A stretch of 64,000 nucleotides of DNA from Vampirovibrio chlorellavorus. GTDB lineage: Bacteria; Cyanobacteriota; Vampirovibrionia; Vampirovibrionales; Vampirovibrionaceae. The notes under the pieces are model-generated. The model worked only from the letters and a program-made list of their open reading frames with translations, searched no databases and was not told the origin of the DNA. Where the stretch lies: contig NZ_QFWH01000007.1 in the NCBI RefSeq assembly GCF_003149375.1, forward strand, positions 62,001 through 126,000, given 5' to 3'. The position numbers and the translations under genes were made by a program. Shown piece by piece: positions 43,641 to 53,517 of this stretch (within the stretch, counting starts at the first letter, position 1; the number at the start of each line of letters is the position of its first letter).

Positions 43641-43819
43641 AGCAAACTATCGTTTCTCGTCAAAAACTGGGGAGGCTTTTCAGGGTACCCATAGAATTGT
43701 CCCGGCTTCCCCCCACTGTAAGCGGGATGGTTTTATTATCCTGCAAACGCAGGAGGGGTGTTCAAGTTTTGCGGCGCCGCCCCGATACCCCCTACAAGTA
43801 GCAACCTCTTGAGCGCCTT

Positions 43820-45058
43820 ATGATTCCTGTGAAATCATCATCGAAACGTCCGGGTTTGGGTCCATGGATACTGGTGGCCATATCCGCCCTGATGCTTTTT
43901 GGGGGTATGGCCAGCTGCACTTTCTTTGCCCTCTTTGTGTACTTTCCCCAGCACTATGCCGAAGCGCAATGGAAAGAGCCCTGGGTCAGTGGCAATGTTA
44001 ACTTGATGGATTTTAAGAGCGCCGCGCAATTCACTCAGGCCCAACAGGCCCTCAAAACGGCCATCCATAATCAGCAGGAAGCCGGTAACCCGATTCCCCG
44101 CCTACTGCTGGCCGATTTGTTTGACATGATGGGTAAAACCTTGGCAGCCCAATTTTTCTATGAAGACACCGTGCGCATCATTGAAAGCGACTGGTTGTCG
44201 CAGAAAGTCATGGCCTCGCTATCCAGTCATGCCTACGCTCAATTGGCCCTCATTTACTACAAACAGAATAAGCCCAAGGCGAGTTTGCAAGCGCTGCAAA
44301 AAGTGGAAGATGAACATCAAACCACCGAAAATCCAACGCTGCTAGAAGCCTTGCAGGACACGCTGGAGCATCCGGAACGGCCGGAATTTCATTTGGCGCT
44401 GGCCCGGGAATTTAAACATGCGCTGATGCTGGATTTGGCCCAGCGGGAGCTTGAGCGGGCCACAAAACTGGGAGGAAGCCCGGCTTTGGCCTTGGAAACC
44501 GCGCTGTTTCAAAATCTGGAAATGCCGAAGTATCCCGGAAATTTGACGCCACTGGCCCGCTATTACCTGCAAGCGGGAAATATACTGTCTCACACGGACA
44601 ACCATCAGGAGGCCAAACACTTTTATCTCAAGGCCCTGCAAGAGTGTCCCCGTTTTGAATGGACCTATAATGCACTGGCTAGCACCCATCACGCCCTGGG
44701 AGAACTGGCCACCGCCCGCCAATACGCCCAGACCGCCTTACGTATCAATCCGGCCTTCTACTACCCGCATCTGCTGTTGGGGGATATCGCACTGGAGCAG
44801 GAGCGTTACCAGGAGGCGGTGCGGCATTTTACGCAGGGGCGGCAAATCATGTCACAGTTGCCGGAGGACATCCGGCTTCGGCAATGGATTAATGTTGAAA
44901 ATCAGCTGGCCTTTGCCTATGAGCAATTAATGCAAGCCCACAAGGCTAACAACCATTATCTAGCCGCGCTGAATGCCGCCCAGCAAAGCGAACAGGATTT
45001 TGAGAGCGAGTATCTTTACGCCCAGGCCGGTTTGAAACGTCTAAAAGTTCAACTGTAA
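43820..45058 (+). CDS. Membrane-anchored TPR protein
   Basis: 412 residues. An N-terminal membrane span (about 15-40, WILVAISALMLFGGMASCTF) followed by TPR-type helices along the whole protein. The clearest are near 140-160 (AQLALIYYKQNKPKASLQAL) and 285-345 (ASTHHALGELATARQYAQTA, LLGDIALEQERYQEAVRHFT). Probably a periplasmic scaffold, of the same general kind as the 11929 protein. It is the first intact host gene right of the prophage. Confidence 0.75.
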   Translation: MIPVKSSSKRPGLGPWILVAISALMLFGGMASCTFFALFVYFPQHYAEAQWKEPWVSGNVNLMDFKSAAQFTQAQQALKTAIHNQQEAGNPIPRLLLADLFDMMGKTLAAQFFYEDTVRIIESDWLSQKVMASLSSHAYAQLALIYYKQNKPKASLQALQKVEDEHQTTENPTLLEALQDTLEHPERPEFHLALAREFKHALMLDLAQRELERATKLGGSPALALETALFQNLEMPKYPGNLTPLARYYLQAGNILSHTDNHQEAKHFYLKALQECPRFEWTYNALASTHHALGELATARQYAQTALRINPAFYYPHLLLGDIALEQERYQEAVRHFTQGRQIMSQLPEDIRLRQWINVENQLAFAYEQLMQAHKANNHYLAALNAAQQSEQDFESEYLYAQAGLKRLKVQL

Positions 45059-45138
45059 TTCAGGGCAACTTCCTACTACAAGCATAGCTTTTTTTGTATT
45101 TGTCACTCTTGAAAGCATTGAAAGAACTTGATAATTTG

Positions 45139-45204
45139 TGACGTCAAAATAAAGTCCAATCATTGTACTTTAGTAAAATTTTTGCCTTGCCGCAGATGAC
45201 GTCA
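45139..45204. promoter_or_regulatory. Pair of TGACGTCA palindromes
   Basis: Two perfect 8-bp palindromes TGACGTCA at 45139-45146 and 45197-45204, 58 bp apart, just before the coiled-coil gene at 45250. A possible operator pair. Confidence 0.4.
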
Positions 45205-45249
45205 TAACTTACAATAGACTGGTTAAGACTAGAGGCGGACTTATTTCTG

Positions 45250-45969
45250 ATGTCGATGACCACCAAGACGACAAAATCTTCCAAAAACAAGTCAAAAGTA
45301 TCCAGCCACAACCGACTGGAAAGCCTGTTGGAGGAAACGGAACAGGAGCTGGAGCGGTTGGGCCCACAAATTGAAAAGCTGGAAAAGCAGGTGGAAAAAC
45401 TGCGTCAGTTGCGTTTGGAAAAACAAAAACTGATTACCCTGAAGTTAAGTTTGCAGTCAATTCTGGAAAACTATAGTGATTCTAAAGTCTCACCAGAAAA
45501 CGACACAATACTGGATAATTACGTGAGTTACGGGGCAGCCACGCCCAAGGCCCTGCCCTCTCCTTTTACCGGCTGGCAGCGCACCCCGGCCTACCACTTG
45601 CCACAGGGACGTCAGCAGGCCGGAACCTTTATTCCGGATATGGCCTTTCAGCAAGTCAATCAGGTATTACGGAAACGGAACTCCCTGAATTACGAGCTGT
45701 TTCGAGCCATTGTGTTCAACGGCGGGCAGGCCTCCACCGAACAGATTAAGCAGTACCTCGTGGATCATCAGATTACGCAACCGGCCAGCGGTCATGGCTT
45801 TGAAGCGGTTGAACTCACCGATATTTCCTCCCGGGTGAATTATCTGGTGCGCAAGGGGCTGGTCAATCCGGACGGGCGGGGCAACTTTGTTTCCTGTTTG
45901 GGATGGTTGGTGGATGGGTTGTCCACACCCTCCAGCGCATCGAGTACAGAAACGCCGCAGGAATCGTAG
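45250..45969 (+). CDS. Coiled-coil protein with winged-helix-like C-terminus
   Basis: 239 residues. Lys/Ser-rich start, a strong coiled coil (about 22-72, with heptads such as LGPQIEKLEKQVEKLRQLRL), a linker, and a C-terminal region (about 135-220) with helix-turn-helix-like spacing (NYELFRAIVFNGGQASTEQI, then SSRVNYLVRKGLVNPDGRG). The last part reads like a winged helix, so DNA binding is possible. No family recognised. Confidence 0.65.
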   Translation: MSMTTKTTKSSKNKSKVSSHNRLESLLEETEQELERLGPQIEKLEKQVEKLRQLRLEKQKLITLKLSLQSILENYSDSKVSPENDTILDNYVSYGAATPKALPSPFTGWQRTPAYHLPQGRQQAGTFIPDMAFQQVNQVLRKRNSLNYELFRAIVFNGGQASTEQIKQYLVDHQITQPASGHGFEAVELTDISSRVNYLVRKGLVNPDGRGNFVSCLGWLVDGLSTPSSASSTETPQES

Positions 45970-46050
45970 CTCCTCAGCGGCAGTCATTCCGTGGATTTGT
46001 GGGGAAAGGCTGCCGATCGGGAAGGCGACAAGGCCGGAGCAACGGGCGAT

Positions 46051-47808
46051 TCAATCCGCCTGCTGGCTGGTGATTGTTTCCAGATGGGCCTGCATGGCTT
46101 TCAGTGGCATCAAATCGCCCTTGGCCGCCGCCACTTCAATGCCCTGCTCTAAAATCTCTCTGGCCTTCTCAGTCTGGCCAGTGGCAGCCAGACATTTGCC
46201 CAGCGATGCGTAAGCCACCGAATGCTTGGGCTGGGCCTTCAGTGTCCTCTGGAAAGGCTCAATGGCCTGAGCGTACTGCTGCAGCTCCAGGTAAGCGGAG
46301 CCCAGACCGAAGTTGCCCAACGGGTCTTCCGGGTTGAACTTGAGGGCCTCCTCAAACATGGCGATGCGTTCCTGAAGGGCCTGTTCCTTTTTCAGCCGCT
46401 CCGCTTCCGGATCAACCGTCAGGGCAGCGTTGGGGGACTTCTGACGCAGCGCGGCCCGAAATGCGGCCGTGGTGGCTTTGGCCTTCTCATCTTCGGCCTT
46501 GTCCTTGTCACCCAGCTTCATATAGAAAATGGATAAATTGGTGTGGGCCAGCACATGATCGGGATCCAGCGCCAAGAGTTGATTCATCAGCGCAATGGCC
46601 TCCTCGTACTCCTCATGGCGAGACAGGATGACGCCCAGAGCCTCGTAAGCGGCCAGTAAATCCGGTTGTACGGTCAACGCCTGACGCAACTTGGCGATGG
46701 CCGCCTCGTCCTGCCCTTCCGAGAACAGTGATAAGCCCTGTGTCAAAAGCGCCTGACCGTCTGGTTGGCTGTGTGGGGCGTGATAAAACGGCAGCAAGCA
46801 TACTTCCACCGTATAAGATTGCCCGTCAATCTCCAGTAACAGGCGTTTCCCCGGAATGCGTTCCTTTTTACCGAGGTAAGCCATGGCGATGACTCGCTTG
46901 AAAGTAGGCGCGTAAACCACACTGGCCAGAGTGCCCACCCCGTTATCATCAATGCGACAAGCGGCGCCCGATGGCGGTGCGGTGGTCAAATCCGGCGAAA
47001 ACAACAGGCCGACCAAGGCCTGTTGCAGCATGCCATAGGTTTTCACCCGGGCAATGGTCTCCTGCCCCAGGTAACAGCCCTTGCTGTAGCTGACCGCCTC
47101 TCGCTCCAGTCCGGTTTCGGGAAGCAGGGTATTAAACTGGTAGTCCTGACCGAAACGGGGCTGTCCGGCCTCAATGCGCAAGGCCTCCCAGCAGGCTTCA
47201 GAGATCAAGGTGCCCCCGGCCTGCCCAGTGGCCGCCATTAAATCCTGTTGAAAGGCCTCCGACTGCTCCCGGGGCACCCGGCACAGAAAACCGTCATCCC
47301 CCAGAAACGCCCGCCGTACAAGCAAAACGGACGCCCCCAGCAGTTCGACTGGCAGACTGTCAAAAGGATTCAGGGGCAGACGTGAATCAGATGGAAGCAG
47401 GGTTTCCAGAAAAGCGGCGCTCCCCGGCCCCTGAATGGCCCACAAGGCATATGAATCCGTTTGCTCAGCGCATTGAAAATTTTCCAGAATGTGAAATTTT
47501 TCAATCTGCGCAATGGCATTGTCGGCTTCGGCCTTGTCCACCATCAGCCAGAGAGCATTTTCCATCCGGTACAGATCCAGAATACCCTGAATTTTGCCTT
47601 GACGATCCAGCACGGCGTTGCGCTGCCCCTGCCCGGGCTGTAGGGCCGACACGTCGTTGCTGAGCCGGTTATTCAGAAACCGGATCGCATCGGGCCCGGT
47701 AAACTGAAACAGGGCATACTGCGACAACGGGGCAATTCCAAACCGGCCGCGGGTCACCTCGGCTTCGGTCTGCACTGCCGGGGTGCAAGTGGTGGACAGC
47801 ACGCTCAT
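46051..47808 (-). CDS. YgfZ/GcvT-like folate-binding protein fused to TPR domain
   Basis: 585 residues. Residues 1-320 are a YgfZ-type domain with the diagnostic KGCYLGQE motif (about 243-250) followed by a GLLFS strand. YgfZ proteins help assemble or repair certain iron-sulfur enzymes with a folate. Residues about 345-570 are TPR repeats (AYEALGVILSRHEEYEEAIA, GNFGLGSAYLELQQYAQAIE). I know YgfZ as a stand-alone protein of about 325 residues, so the TPR addition is unusual. The monothiol glutaredoxin upstream is another Fe-S trafficking protein, separated by 12 bp. Confidence 0.88.
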   Translation of the reverse strand: MSVLSTTCTPAVQTEAEVTRGRFGIAPLSQYALFQFTGPDAIRFLNNRLSNDVSALQPGQGQRNAVLDRQGKIQGILDLYRMENALWLMVDKAEADNAIAQIEKFHILENFQCAEQTDSYALWAIQGPGSAAFLETLLPSDSRLPLNPFDSLPVELLGASVLLVRRAFLGDDGFLCRVPREQSEAFQQDLMAATGQAGGTLISEACWEALRIEAGQPRFGQDYQFNTLLPETGLEREAVSYSKGCYLGQETIARVKTYGMLQQALVGLLFSPDLTTAPPSGAACRIDDNGVGTLASVVYAPTFKRVIAMAYLGKKERIPGKRLLLEIDGQSYTVEVCLLPFYHAPHSQPDGQALLTQGLSLFSEGQDEAAIAKLRQALTVQPDLLAAYEALGVILSRHEEYEEAIALMNQLLALDPDHVLAHTNLSIFYMKLGDKDKAEDEKAKATTAAFRAALRQKSPNAALTVDPEAERLKKEQALQERIAMFEEALKFNPEDPLGNFGLGSAYLELQQYAQAIEPFQRTLKAQPKHSVAYASLGKCLAATGQTEKAREILEQGIEVAAAKGDLMPLKAMQAHLETITSQQAD

Positions 47809-47820
47809 GTCAAAACCGGC

Positions 47821-48177
47821 TTAAGCGGCAGGTCCTTCCGGGAAGGCTTCTTTTAAAATGGCCTGCAATTCGCCATTTTCAGCCATGGGCCCCAAAATAT
47901 CGGTATCGCCGTAGAACTTGCCGTTGATGAACACCTTGGGCAAAGTGGGCCAGTTGGTCATCTCGCTCAGCACAGCCCGCTTTTCCATATCGTGCAGCAC
48001 GTTAATCACTTCAAACGGGTAGCCGTACTGGCTCAGGAACTGGATGGTTTCCACGGTGAAGCCGCACATGGGCATATCTTTGGTGCCCTTGCCGTAAAAA
48101 ATAATCTTGTTTTCGCTGATCTCTTTTTCAATTTCGCTTTTCAGGCGATCTTTGGTGCTTTGTTCCAGCTCTTGCAT
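47821..48177 (-). CDS. grxD: Monothiol glutaredoxin (Grx4 type)
   Basis: 118 residues from ATG 48177 (AAGGA eight bases upstream). The fold signatures are KGTKDMPMCGFT, WPTLPKVFINGKFYGDTDI (TVP-like cis-Pro loop) and the C-terminal GELQAIL. Monothiol glutaredoxins bind and hand over [2Fe-2S] clusters using a CGFS loop. Here it reads C-G-F-T, a conservative change. It stands directly before the YgfZ-TPR gene on the same strand, supporting a joint role in Fe-S biogenesis. Confidence 0.9.
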   Translation of the reverse strand: MQELEQSTKDRLKSEIEKEISENKIIFYGKGTKDMPMCGFTVETIQFLSQYGYPFEVINVLHDMEKRAVLSEMTNWPTLPKVFINGKFYGDTDILGPMAENGELQAILKEAFPEGPAA

Positions 48178-48297
48178 GGGGAAAGTCCTTTTACGAATTG
48201 CGGGGGATACGATGGCTTTAGCATAGCTGAAACCGGCCTGATTCTCAATCCATTCCGCATCAGGCCTGATCAAACCCGTTGCTGTGCCCCGCCATCC

Positions 48298-49566
48298 TCA
48301 AGTCAGCTGAACCACCCACTGAAACATCCAGCGGCTAAGCAGTTTTCGGAAGTAGCCGGGCCTTTGGAGTTCCCCATTGACCAAACCGTAATAATAGCGT
48401 TCCATCCGCATCATCTGCTCCTGGAAAATCCCGTACTGGTGTAGAATCACCTGGGACTCTTCCACCAGTCGGCTGGCCAGCGCCGGGTTCTTATGAATTT
48501 TGATGATAGAACGGGCCAGAACCTGACTGTTGCGAATGGGCACCCTTAAGCCGGTTTGCCCATGAATAATGACCTCGTTGTAAGACGATAAATCCCCCAC
48601 GATAACCGGCTTTTGACAGGCCATGGCCTCAAACAGGGTTACCGGCATGCCGTCGGTGCTGGGCACGGACACCACCACGTCGCACAGGGCATAATACTGG
48701 GGCAGTTCGGTAAAAGGCACCTCTTCCACCCAGCGAATGGCCTGACTGACGCCCAACGTATCGGCCAATGTTTTTAAGGACTGCACATAGGCCTGACGTT
48801 CCGGGGTGTTGCAGAAGGTGTCCTTCATAATGAAAAGGGCAGTGGGCACCTCTTCCAGCACTCTGGGAATGCTCTCAATGATGGTGGTCTGGTTGTAATG
48901 CGGGGTCATCTGCCGGGGACTCAGCACCACAAAGGCCTCTTCCGGGATGGCCAGCTTTTCCCGCAAGGCGGTGGTTTCCACATCCGGACGAAACGTGTTC
49001 ACATCCGTACCAATGGGGATCAATTCCACCGGGGTCAGGCCCAGCAGCATGCGCTGAGCGGTTTGGTGCAAATCGTAGGAGACCGCCGTGACCAGATCGC
49101 TTTGCCGCATGGCCAGGGCGTTGACCAGATGATCGCGCCACAGTTGGGGCAGATGCCTGTAATTGCGCTGCGGCAGGTAAATATCGGAGCCCAACAGGGT
49201 GATGACGATCGGATGAAAGCCCGCCAGTGCCGCAGACCAGCCCCGATGGTAGAGAAAAATGGCATGCAGCACATCCGGTTGGATATCCTTGAGGTGTTCC
49301 CTGATTTTACGGGCTCTGGCCTTGATAACCGCCGTTTTGGAGACCTTGCCTCTGCCTGCCTCAATCAGGCTGTCCCGGTTGGGCAAGGCATGAACGGTCA
49401 CCCCGTCAATGGCGCCTCCTTTATCGCTGAGGCAGTAGACCCGGTGCCCGTGAGCCACAAAATAACCCAACCACCGTTGCACATGGATATTGGTGGCATC
49501 CGCGATAAAACAAAGCGTTAATAACTTTGGCACGAATCTGGTATCTTTACTCGACAGAGGCATCAT
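48298..49566 (-). CDS. Glycosyltransferase, GT4-like
   Basis: 422 residues. A two-Rossmann GT-B enzyme. The N-terminal half shows ADATNIHVQRWLGYFVAHGH (acceptor side). The C-terminal half has PSTDGMPVTLFEAMACQKPV, the usual E-x7-E-like donor-binding region of GT4 enzymes, followed by a VPIRNS loop. Likely acts on cell-surface glycans or lipids at the cytoplasmic face. No sugar cluster is adjacent, so substrate is unknown. Met 1 or Met 2 are both possible starts. Confidence 0.85.
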   Translation of the reverse strand: MMPLSSKDTRFVPKLLTLCFIADATNIHVQRWLGYFVAHGHRVYCLSDKGGAIDGVTVHALPNRDSLIEAGRGKVSKTAVIKARARKIREHLKDIQPDVLHAIFLYHRGWSAALAGFHPIVITLLGSDIYLPQRNYRHLPQLWRDHLVNALAMRQSDLVTAVSYDLHQTAQRMLLGLTPVELIPIGTDVNTFRPDVETTALREKLAIPEEAFVVLSPRQMTPHYNQTTIIESIPRVLEEVPTALFIMKDTFCNTPERQAYVQSLKTLADTLGVSQAIRWVEEVPFTELPQYYALCDVVVSVPSTDGMPVTLFEAMACQKPVIVGDLSSYNEVIIHGQTGLRVPIRNSQVLARSIIKIHKNPALASRLVEESQVILHQYGIFQEQMMRMERYYYGLVNGELQRPGYFRKLLSRWMFQWVVQLT

Positions 49567-49669
49567 ACCACGGCTGACCCACTTCGCATCGCCGATTTTG
49601 CCCCTGAAATGCCGGTGGGCTTTGTGTTAAAAATTCAAAATACAGTTTTTAAAAAGGGGAGACAAACCA

Positions 49670-50095
49670 ATGGGCTACTGGCTGATGAAAACCGAACCGG
49701 GCGAGTTTTCTTTTGAAGATCTGGTGCGGGACGGCCGTACGGTCTGGGATGGGGTGCGTAATTTTCAGGCCCGCAACAATATGAAAGCCATGAAACAGGG
49801 GGATCAGGTGCTGATTTACCACAGCGTGACCGAAAAGGCGCTGGCCGGAATCGCCCGAGTCAGCCGGGAGTTTTACCCGGACCCCACGGACAATCCCAAG
49901 GGGGATTGGGTGGTAGTGGATCTGGAGCCGGTCAAGGCATTGCAACGCAAAATCTCGCTGGCCGAAATCAAAGCCAATCCGGCTTTGGCGGAGATGCCAC
50001 TCATCAGGCAATCCCGGCTATCGGTCATGCCGCTGGACAAAATAACGTTCGACTACCTCATTGATTTATCCGGCCAGAAGCCGCACACACCCTAA
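49670..50095 (+). CDS. EVE-domain protein
   Basis: 141 residues made of a single EVE domain (PUA-like fold). Signatures: GYWLMKTEPGEFSF at the start, WDGVRNFQARNNM (about 27-39), GDQVLIYHS and GIARVSREFYPDP. EVE domains are known or proposed to bind modified bases in DNA or RNA. It stands alone, divergent from the glycosyltransferase. Ribosome-binding site AGGGGAG. Confidence 0.92.
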   Translation: MGYWLMKTEPGEFSFEDLVRDGRTVWDGVRNFQARNNMKAMKQGDQVLIYHSVTEKALAGIARVSREFYPDPTDNPKGDWVVVDLEPVKALQRKISLAEIKANPALAEMPLIRQSRLSVMPLDKITFDYLIDLSGQKPHTP

Positions 50096-50137
50096 GGCTT
50101 ACCTCAATGCAGTTTCCCCAACCTTTACGAGAAAAGC

Positions 50138-53100
50138 TCAGGACTCCACAGCCGCTTCCGGGTTTGCAACCAGTGGCACCGCCGCCTCGTTCAGCAGCGC
50201 TTCCCGGTTGTCAGGCAGCACAGACCAGGCCAGACCAGCCCGCTTGGGTAGTAGAATGGTGAATGTGGAGCCTTTTTCCAGTTCTGAACGCACCGCCACA
50301 TCCCCACCATGGAGTTCAACCAGTTTCTTGATAAAGGCCAGACCCAGTCCGGTTCCTTCCACCGTGCTGTGGGTATGGGTTCCCACCCGGAAATACTCAT
50401 TGAAAAGCAGAGGAATTTGCTCCGCTGAAATGCCTTTCCCGGTATCCTGAACCGAGATGGCCACAAATCGGGCATCTCCGCACTCTTTTGCCCGCAGATA
50501 AACATGCCCGTTGGGTTGGTTGTATTTGATGGCGTTGCTGACCAGATTCAGGATTATCTGTCTTAAAAACCGGGTGTCCGCCTCCACGTCCACAATGTCG
50601 GGCTGAATTTCGTAATGAATCCGCACGTCCTTATGCATTGCCAGTGAGGCCACCAAAGGCTTCATATTCTCAATAAACGTCGACAGGTTAATCACCTCCA
50701 GAGAGAGGCTGAGCCGACCCTCTTCCAGACGCGCCTTATCCAGAATTTCCGACACCATGTTCTGTAACTGGGTGACCCCGTCTCCGATATACCCAATGAT
50801 CTCCTGCTGCTGGACACTCAAGTGTCCGGTATTTTCCCGCAGAATCTGGATAAAACGCCCCATGGCCGCCAATGGGTTCTTGAAGTCATGAGAGACAAAG
50901 GCCATGACCTTGGTTTTCAGGCGATTCGCCTCTTCCGCCACCTGCGAGGCCGCTTCCAATTGCCGGGTTCTCTCCCGCACCCGTTGCTCCAGCTCCAGAT
51001 TCAAGGTCTGGAGCAAGGTCTCCGTCTGCTTACGTTCTACCGCAATCCCGATGACGTTGGCCACCGCCTGTAAAAACATGACGTCGTCGGCTGTGTAGGA
51101 GCGAATCTCTGTGGAATGAACACCGAGTACCCCAAAAGGTTTGTCCGGATTTTCTCCCTGAATGATAACGCTCATCCCGCTCAGCACCTGATGGCTTTTG
51201 AGTAAGGCAGGCTGGGTAAAGCGGTCTTCGGTGCGGAAATTTTCCACCACCACGGGCTCCTCCACCAACAGGGTGTATCCCGCCTGAGATTCCGGTCCCG
51301 CCGGAACCCTGGCAGTCCCCACCACATCCTCATTCCAGCCATAGCCCGCCTGCATCAGGAACTGGTTTTCCGCGGCATTAAAAACCAGCACCTTGGTCAA
51401 GGGCAGCTTCAAGGTCTTGGCCAATAGAATACAGGATTGATCCAGCAGTTTATCAATGGCCACACCGGATAAGGCCTGCTGGCTTAGCGAGGTCAGGATT
51501 TTTTGCTTGTTAAAATTGCCCCGCAGCCTTTCCTGGGCCGTTTTCAGCGGGGTAATATCATGGTGAATGGAAATATACTGGATCGGTTGCTTGTCCACCG
51601 TCATAAAAGGGTAAATGGTGGTGTCCACCCAGTAATGCTGCCCCGTTTTGGACTGATTGCAGATTTCTCCCTTCCACACCTTGCCAGACTGAATGGTTCG
51701 CCAGAGTTCCTCAAAAAAGGCAGGGGCGTGAAAACTGGTGTTGATCAGGGGATGGGGATGACCGATCAATTCCACCTGCGTGTATTTGGAAATCTCGCAG
51801 AACGCCTGATTGACATAGGTCAACACCCCGTTCGGATCGGTGATGGCCAGAATGGAGGCCGAGTCCAAGGCCTGACGAATGTTGGTCAACTCAAATACGG
51901 ATTGCCTTAACGAGGCTTCCATTTCTTTCTGTACGGTGAGATCCCGAACCACATTGGAAAATCCCAGCAGGTTATTTTCGGCATCCAACGTGCTGGTCAG
52001 GGTACACTGCGCCCAGAAATCCGAACCATCCTTACGAATAAGCCGACTTTCAATATCAAGACGGCCCGCCTTTTGCGCCCTTCGCAGTTTTTCCTGGGGG
52101 CCCCCTGCTGCCTGTTCACTCTCCGGGTAAAACACGGCAAAATTCTGACCCAGAATTTCGCTTCTGGTATACCCCTGAATCCGCTCCGCACCCTCGTTCC
52201 AACTAATCACGTTTCCCTGTGGGTCCAGCATATAAATGGCGTAATCCTTAACGCCGGAAACGAACAGGCGAAAGCGCTCCTCACTGGTTCTGGCCTCTTC
52301 CTCGGATTGCAGGCTGGATTGGTAATAAAACAGAACGCGCAGGGACAAGGTCATCACCAATATGGAAATGGCGATAGTCGAAATTTCAAAGGTAACGATC
52401 AGTTTCTCCGCCTCCAGCGCCTCCGCAGCTTTGCCCAGCAAAAATTCAAAGATCTGGATAATGACCACCCCGGCCACCAGAATCAGAAAACCCAAGGCAA
52501 TGCCCAAACCGGAAAGATAACGAATTCGCTTGACCGGAGATAACAGGGGGGCCAAAAAGCCCGGCGGGGTCAGCGCCTGACTTAAAAGCAGAATGGCGCA
52601 CAAGGCCGCCCCTACAATCGTGGGAACCGCCTGGTAAAAGCTCATAAGCACGGGAATTTTTGCGAAAACCCCGACCAGGGCAAACAATGCCGTTTCCAGC
52701 ACCAGAATACCGATCAGCCCAATGGGATTGCGACTGCCGGGTACTTGGGGCAGAAAACGCCACAGGCTGACGCCAATGGTGATTAACAGCAACTGAACAG
52801 CGGTAAGAAAAGCCACGGGAACAGTCGGGTAAATCGTCACCAGCGGCAGGAGGACGTTAAATTTCGCAAGGATCAGGTAATGGACAACGTAGAAGAGGGC
52901 AATGCCCGCTGGAATGAGGGCCAAGTTGCCTAGTATCGGTGCCCGGTATTTTTCAGGCAGGGATATGGGGCAAGTCAGGATGGCAAGCACCAGTCCCAGA
53001 CAGAAAAATGAAATCGCCGTGAACAAGGCGATTTCCGAACCCGCACCCAGCCACGAAAAGGTGGTTAAAAGCCTGTAATTAAAGGATTTGCCAATAATTC

Positions 53101-53167
53101 CCAGGAGGCCGATTAAAGTAATGATGACACTGAGGAGAAACGAAACATTCGGAATTTTACAGCGCAT
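50138..53167 (-). CDS. Multi-span membrane PAS-PAS-GAF sensor histidine kinase
   Basis: 1009 residues. The first ~285 contain eight or nine hydrophobic segments (MASE-like sensor). Then follow two PAS domains (about 290-410 and 420-545, RIQGYTRSEILGQNF and the DPNGVLTYVNQAFCE stretch), and a GAF domain (about 555-715). A coiled coil leads to HisKA with the phospho-acceptor in FVSHDFKNPLAAM and an HATPase with NLVSNAIKYN and GTGLGLAFIKKL. No response regulator is adjacent, so it is an orphan kinase. It senses perhaps a membrane and a small-molecule signal. Confidence 0.9.
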   Translation of the reverse strand: MRCKIPNVSFLLSVIITLIGLLGIIGKSFNYRLLTTFSWLGAGSEIALFTAISFFCLGLVLAILTCPISLPEKYRAPILGNLALIPAGIALFYVVHYLILAKFNVLLPLVTIYPTVPVAFLTAVQLLLITIGVSLWRFLPQVPGSRNPIGLIGILVLETALFALVGVFAKIPVLMSFYQAVPTIVGAALCAILLLSQALTPPGFLAPLLSPVKRIRYLSGLGIALGFLILVAGVVIIQIFEFLLGKAAEALEAEKLIVTFEISTIAISILVMTLSLRVLFYYQSSLQSEEEARTSEERFRLFVSGVKDYAIYMLDPQGNVISWNEGAERIQGYTRSEILGQNFAVFYPESEQAAGGPQEKLRRAQKAGRLDIESRLIRKDGSDFWAQCTLTSTLDAENNLLGFSNVVRDLTVQKEMEASLRQSVFELTNIRQALDSASILAITDPNGVLTYVNQAFCEISKYTQVELIGHPHPLINTSFHAPAFFEELWRTIQSGKVWKGEICNQSKTGQHYWVDTTIYPFMTVDKQPIQYISIHHDITPLKTAQERLRGNFNKQKILTSLSQQALSGVAIDKLLDQSCILLAKTLKLPLTKVLVFNAAENQFLMQAGYGWNEDVVGTARVPAGPESQAGYTLLVEEPVVVENFRTEDRFTQPALLKSHQVLSGMSVIIQGENPDKPFGVLGVHSTEIRSYTADDVMFLQAVANVIGIAVERKQTETLLQTLNLELEQRVRERTRQLEAASQVAEEANRLKTKVMAFVSHDFKNPLAAMGRFIQILRENTGHLSVQQQEIIGYIGDGVTQLQNMVSEILDKARLEEGRLSLSLEVINLSTFIENMKPLVASLAMHKDVRIHYEIQPDIVDVEADTRFLRQIILNLVSNAIKYNQPNGHVYLRAKECGDARFVAISVQDTGKGISAEQIPLLFNEYFRVGTHTHSTVEGTGLGLAFIKKLVELHGGDVAVRSELEKGSTFTILLPKRAGLAWSVLPDNREALLNEAAVPLVANPEAAVES

Positions 53168-53517
53168 TGTACAGCCTAGTGACCTTGATGGTCTTTATAA
53201 TACATTTTTTAAGCAACGGTGGATATAACGTTTCATTATTCTGAAGAGCCACACACATCATCCCGGGTTTTCTCCTGAAAACCAGTGTCTTTTCCGGAAA
53301 TAGTGGGCTGCTGGACTGAACCTGTTGAAACACCCGTTTCTGATGCCTGACGTGTTTATGATCCCATTAAGTACAGTTGCTCGCAAGGTACTTTACCTTG
53401 GGACCTGACACCCCATCGGAGCCAATTTTACCGGTCGGTGCTGTGTCCCGTCCGAGATTCTGTTACCCATACGGTTTGGCCACCCTGGCATTTCATCGTT
53501 CCCCTTAATCGTTCCCT
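53168..53517. other. Intergenic region, nothing recognised
   Basis: 350 bp between two leftward genes. It should contain the promoter of the sensor kinase. A rightward open frame from 53438 is antisense to the CBS gene and not protein-like. Confidence 0.4.
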
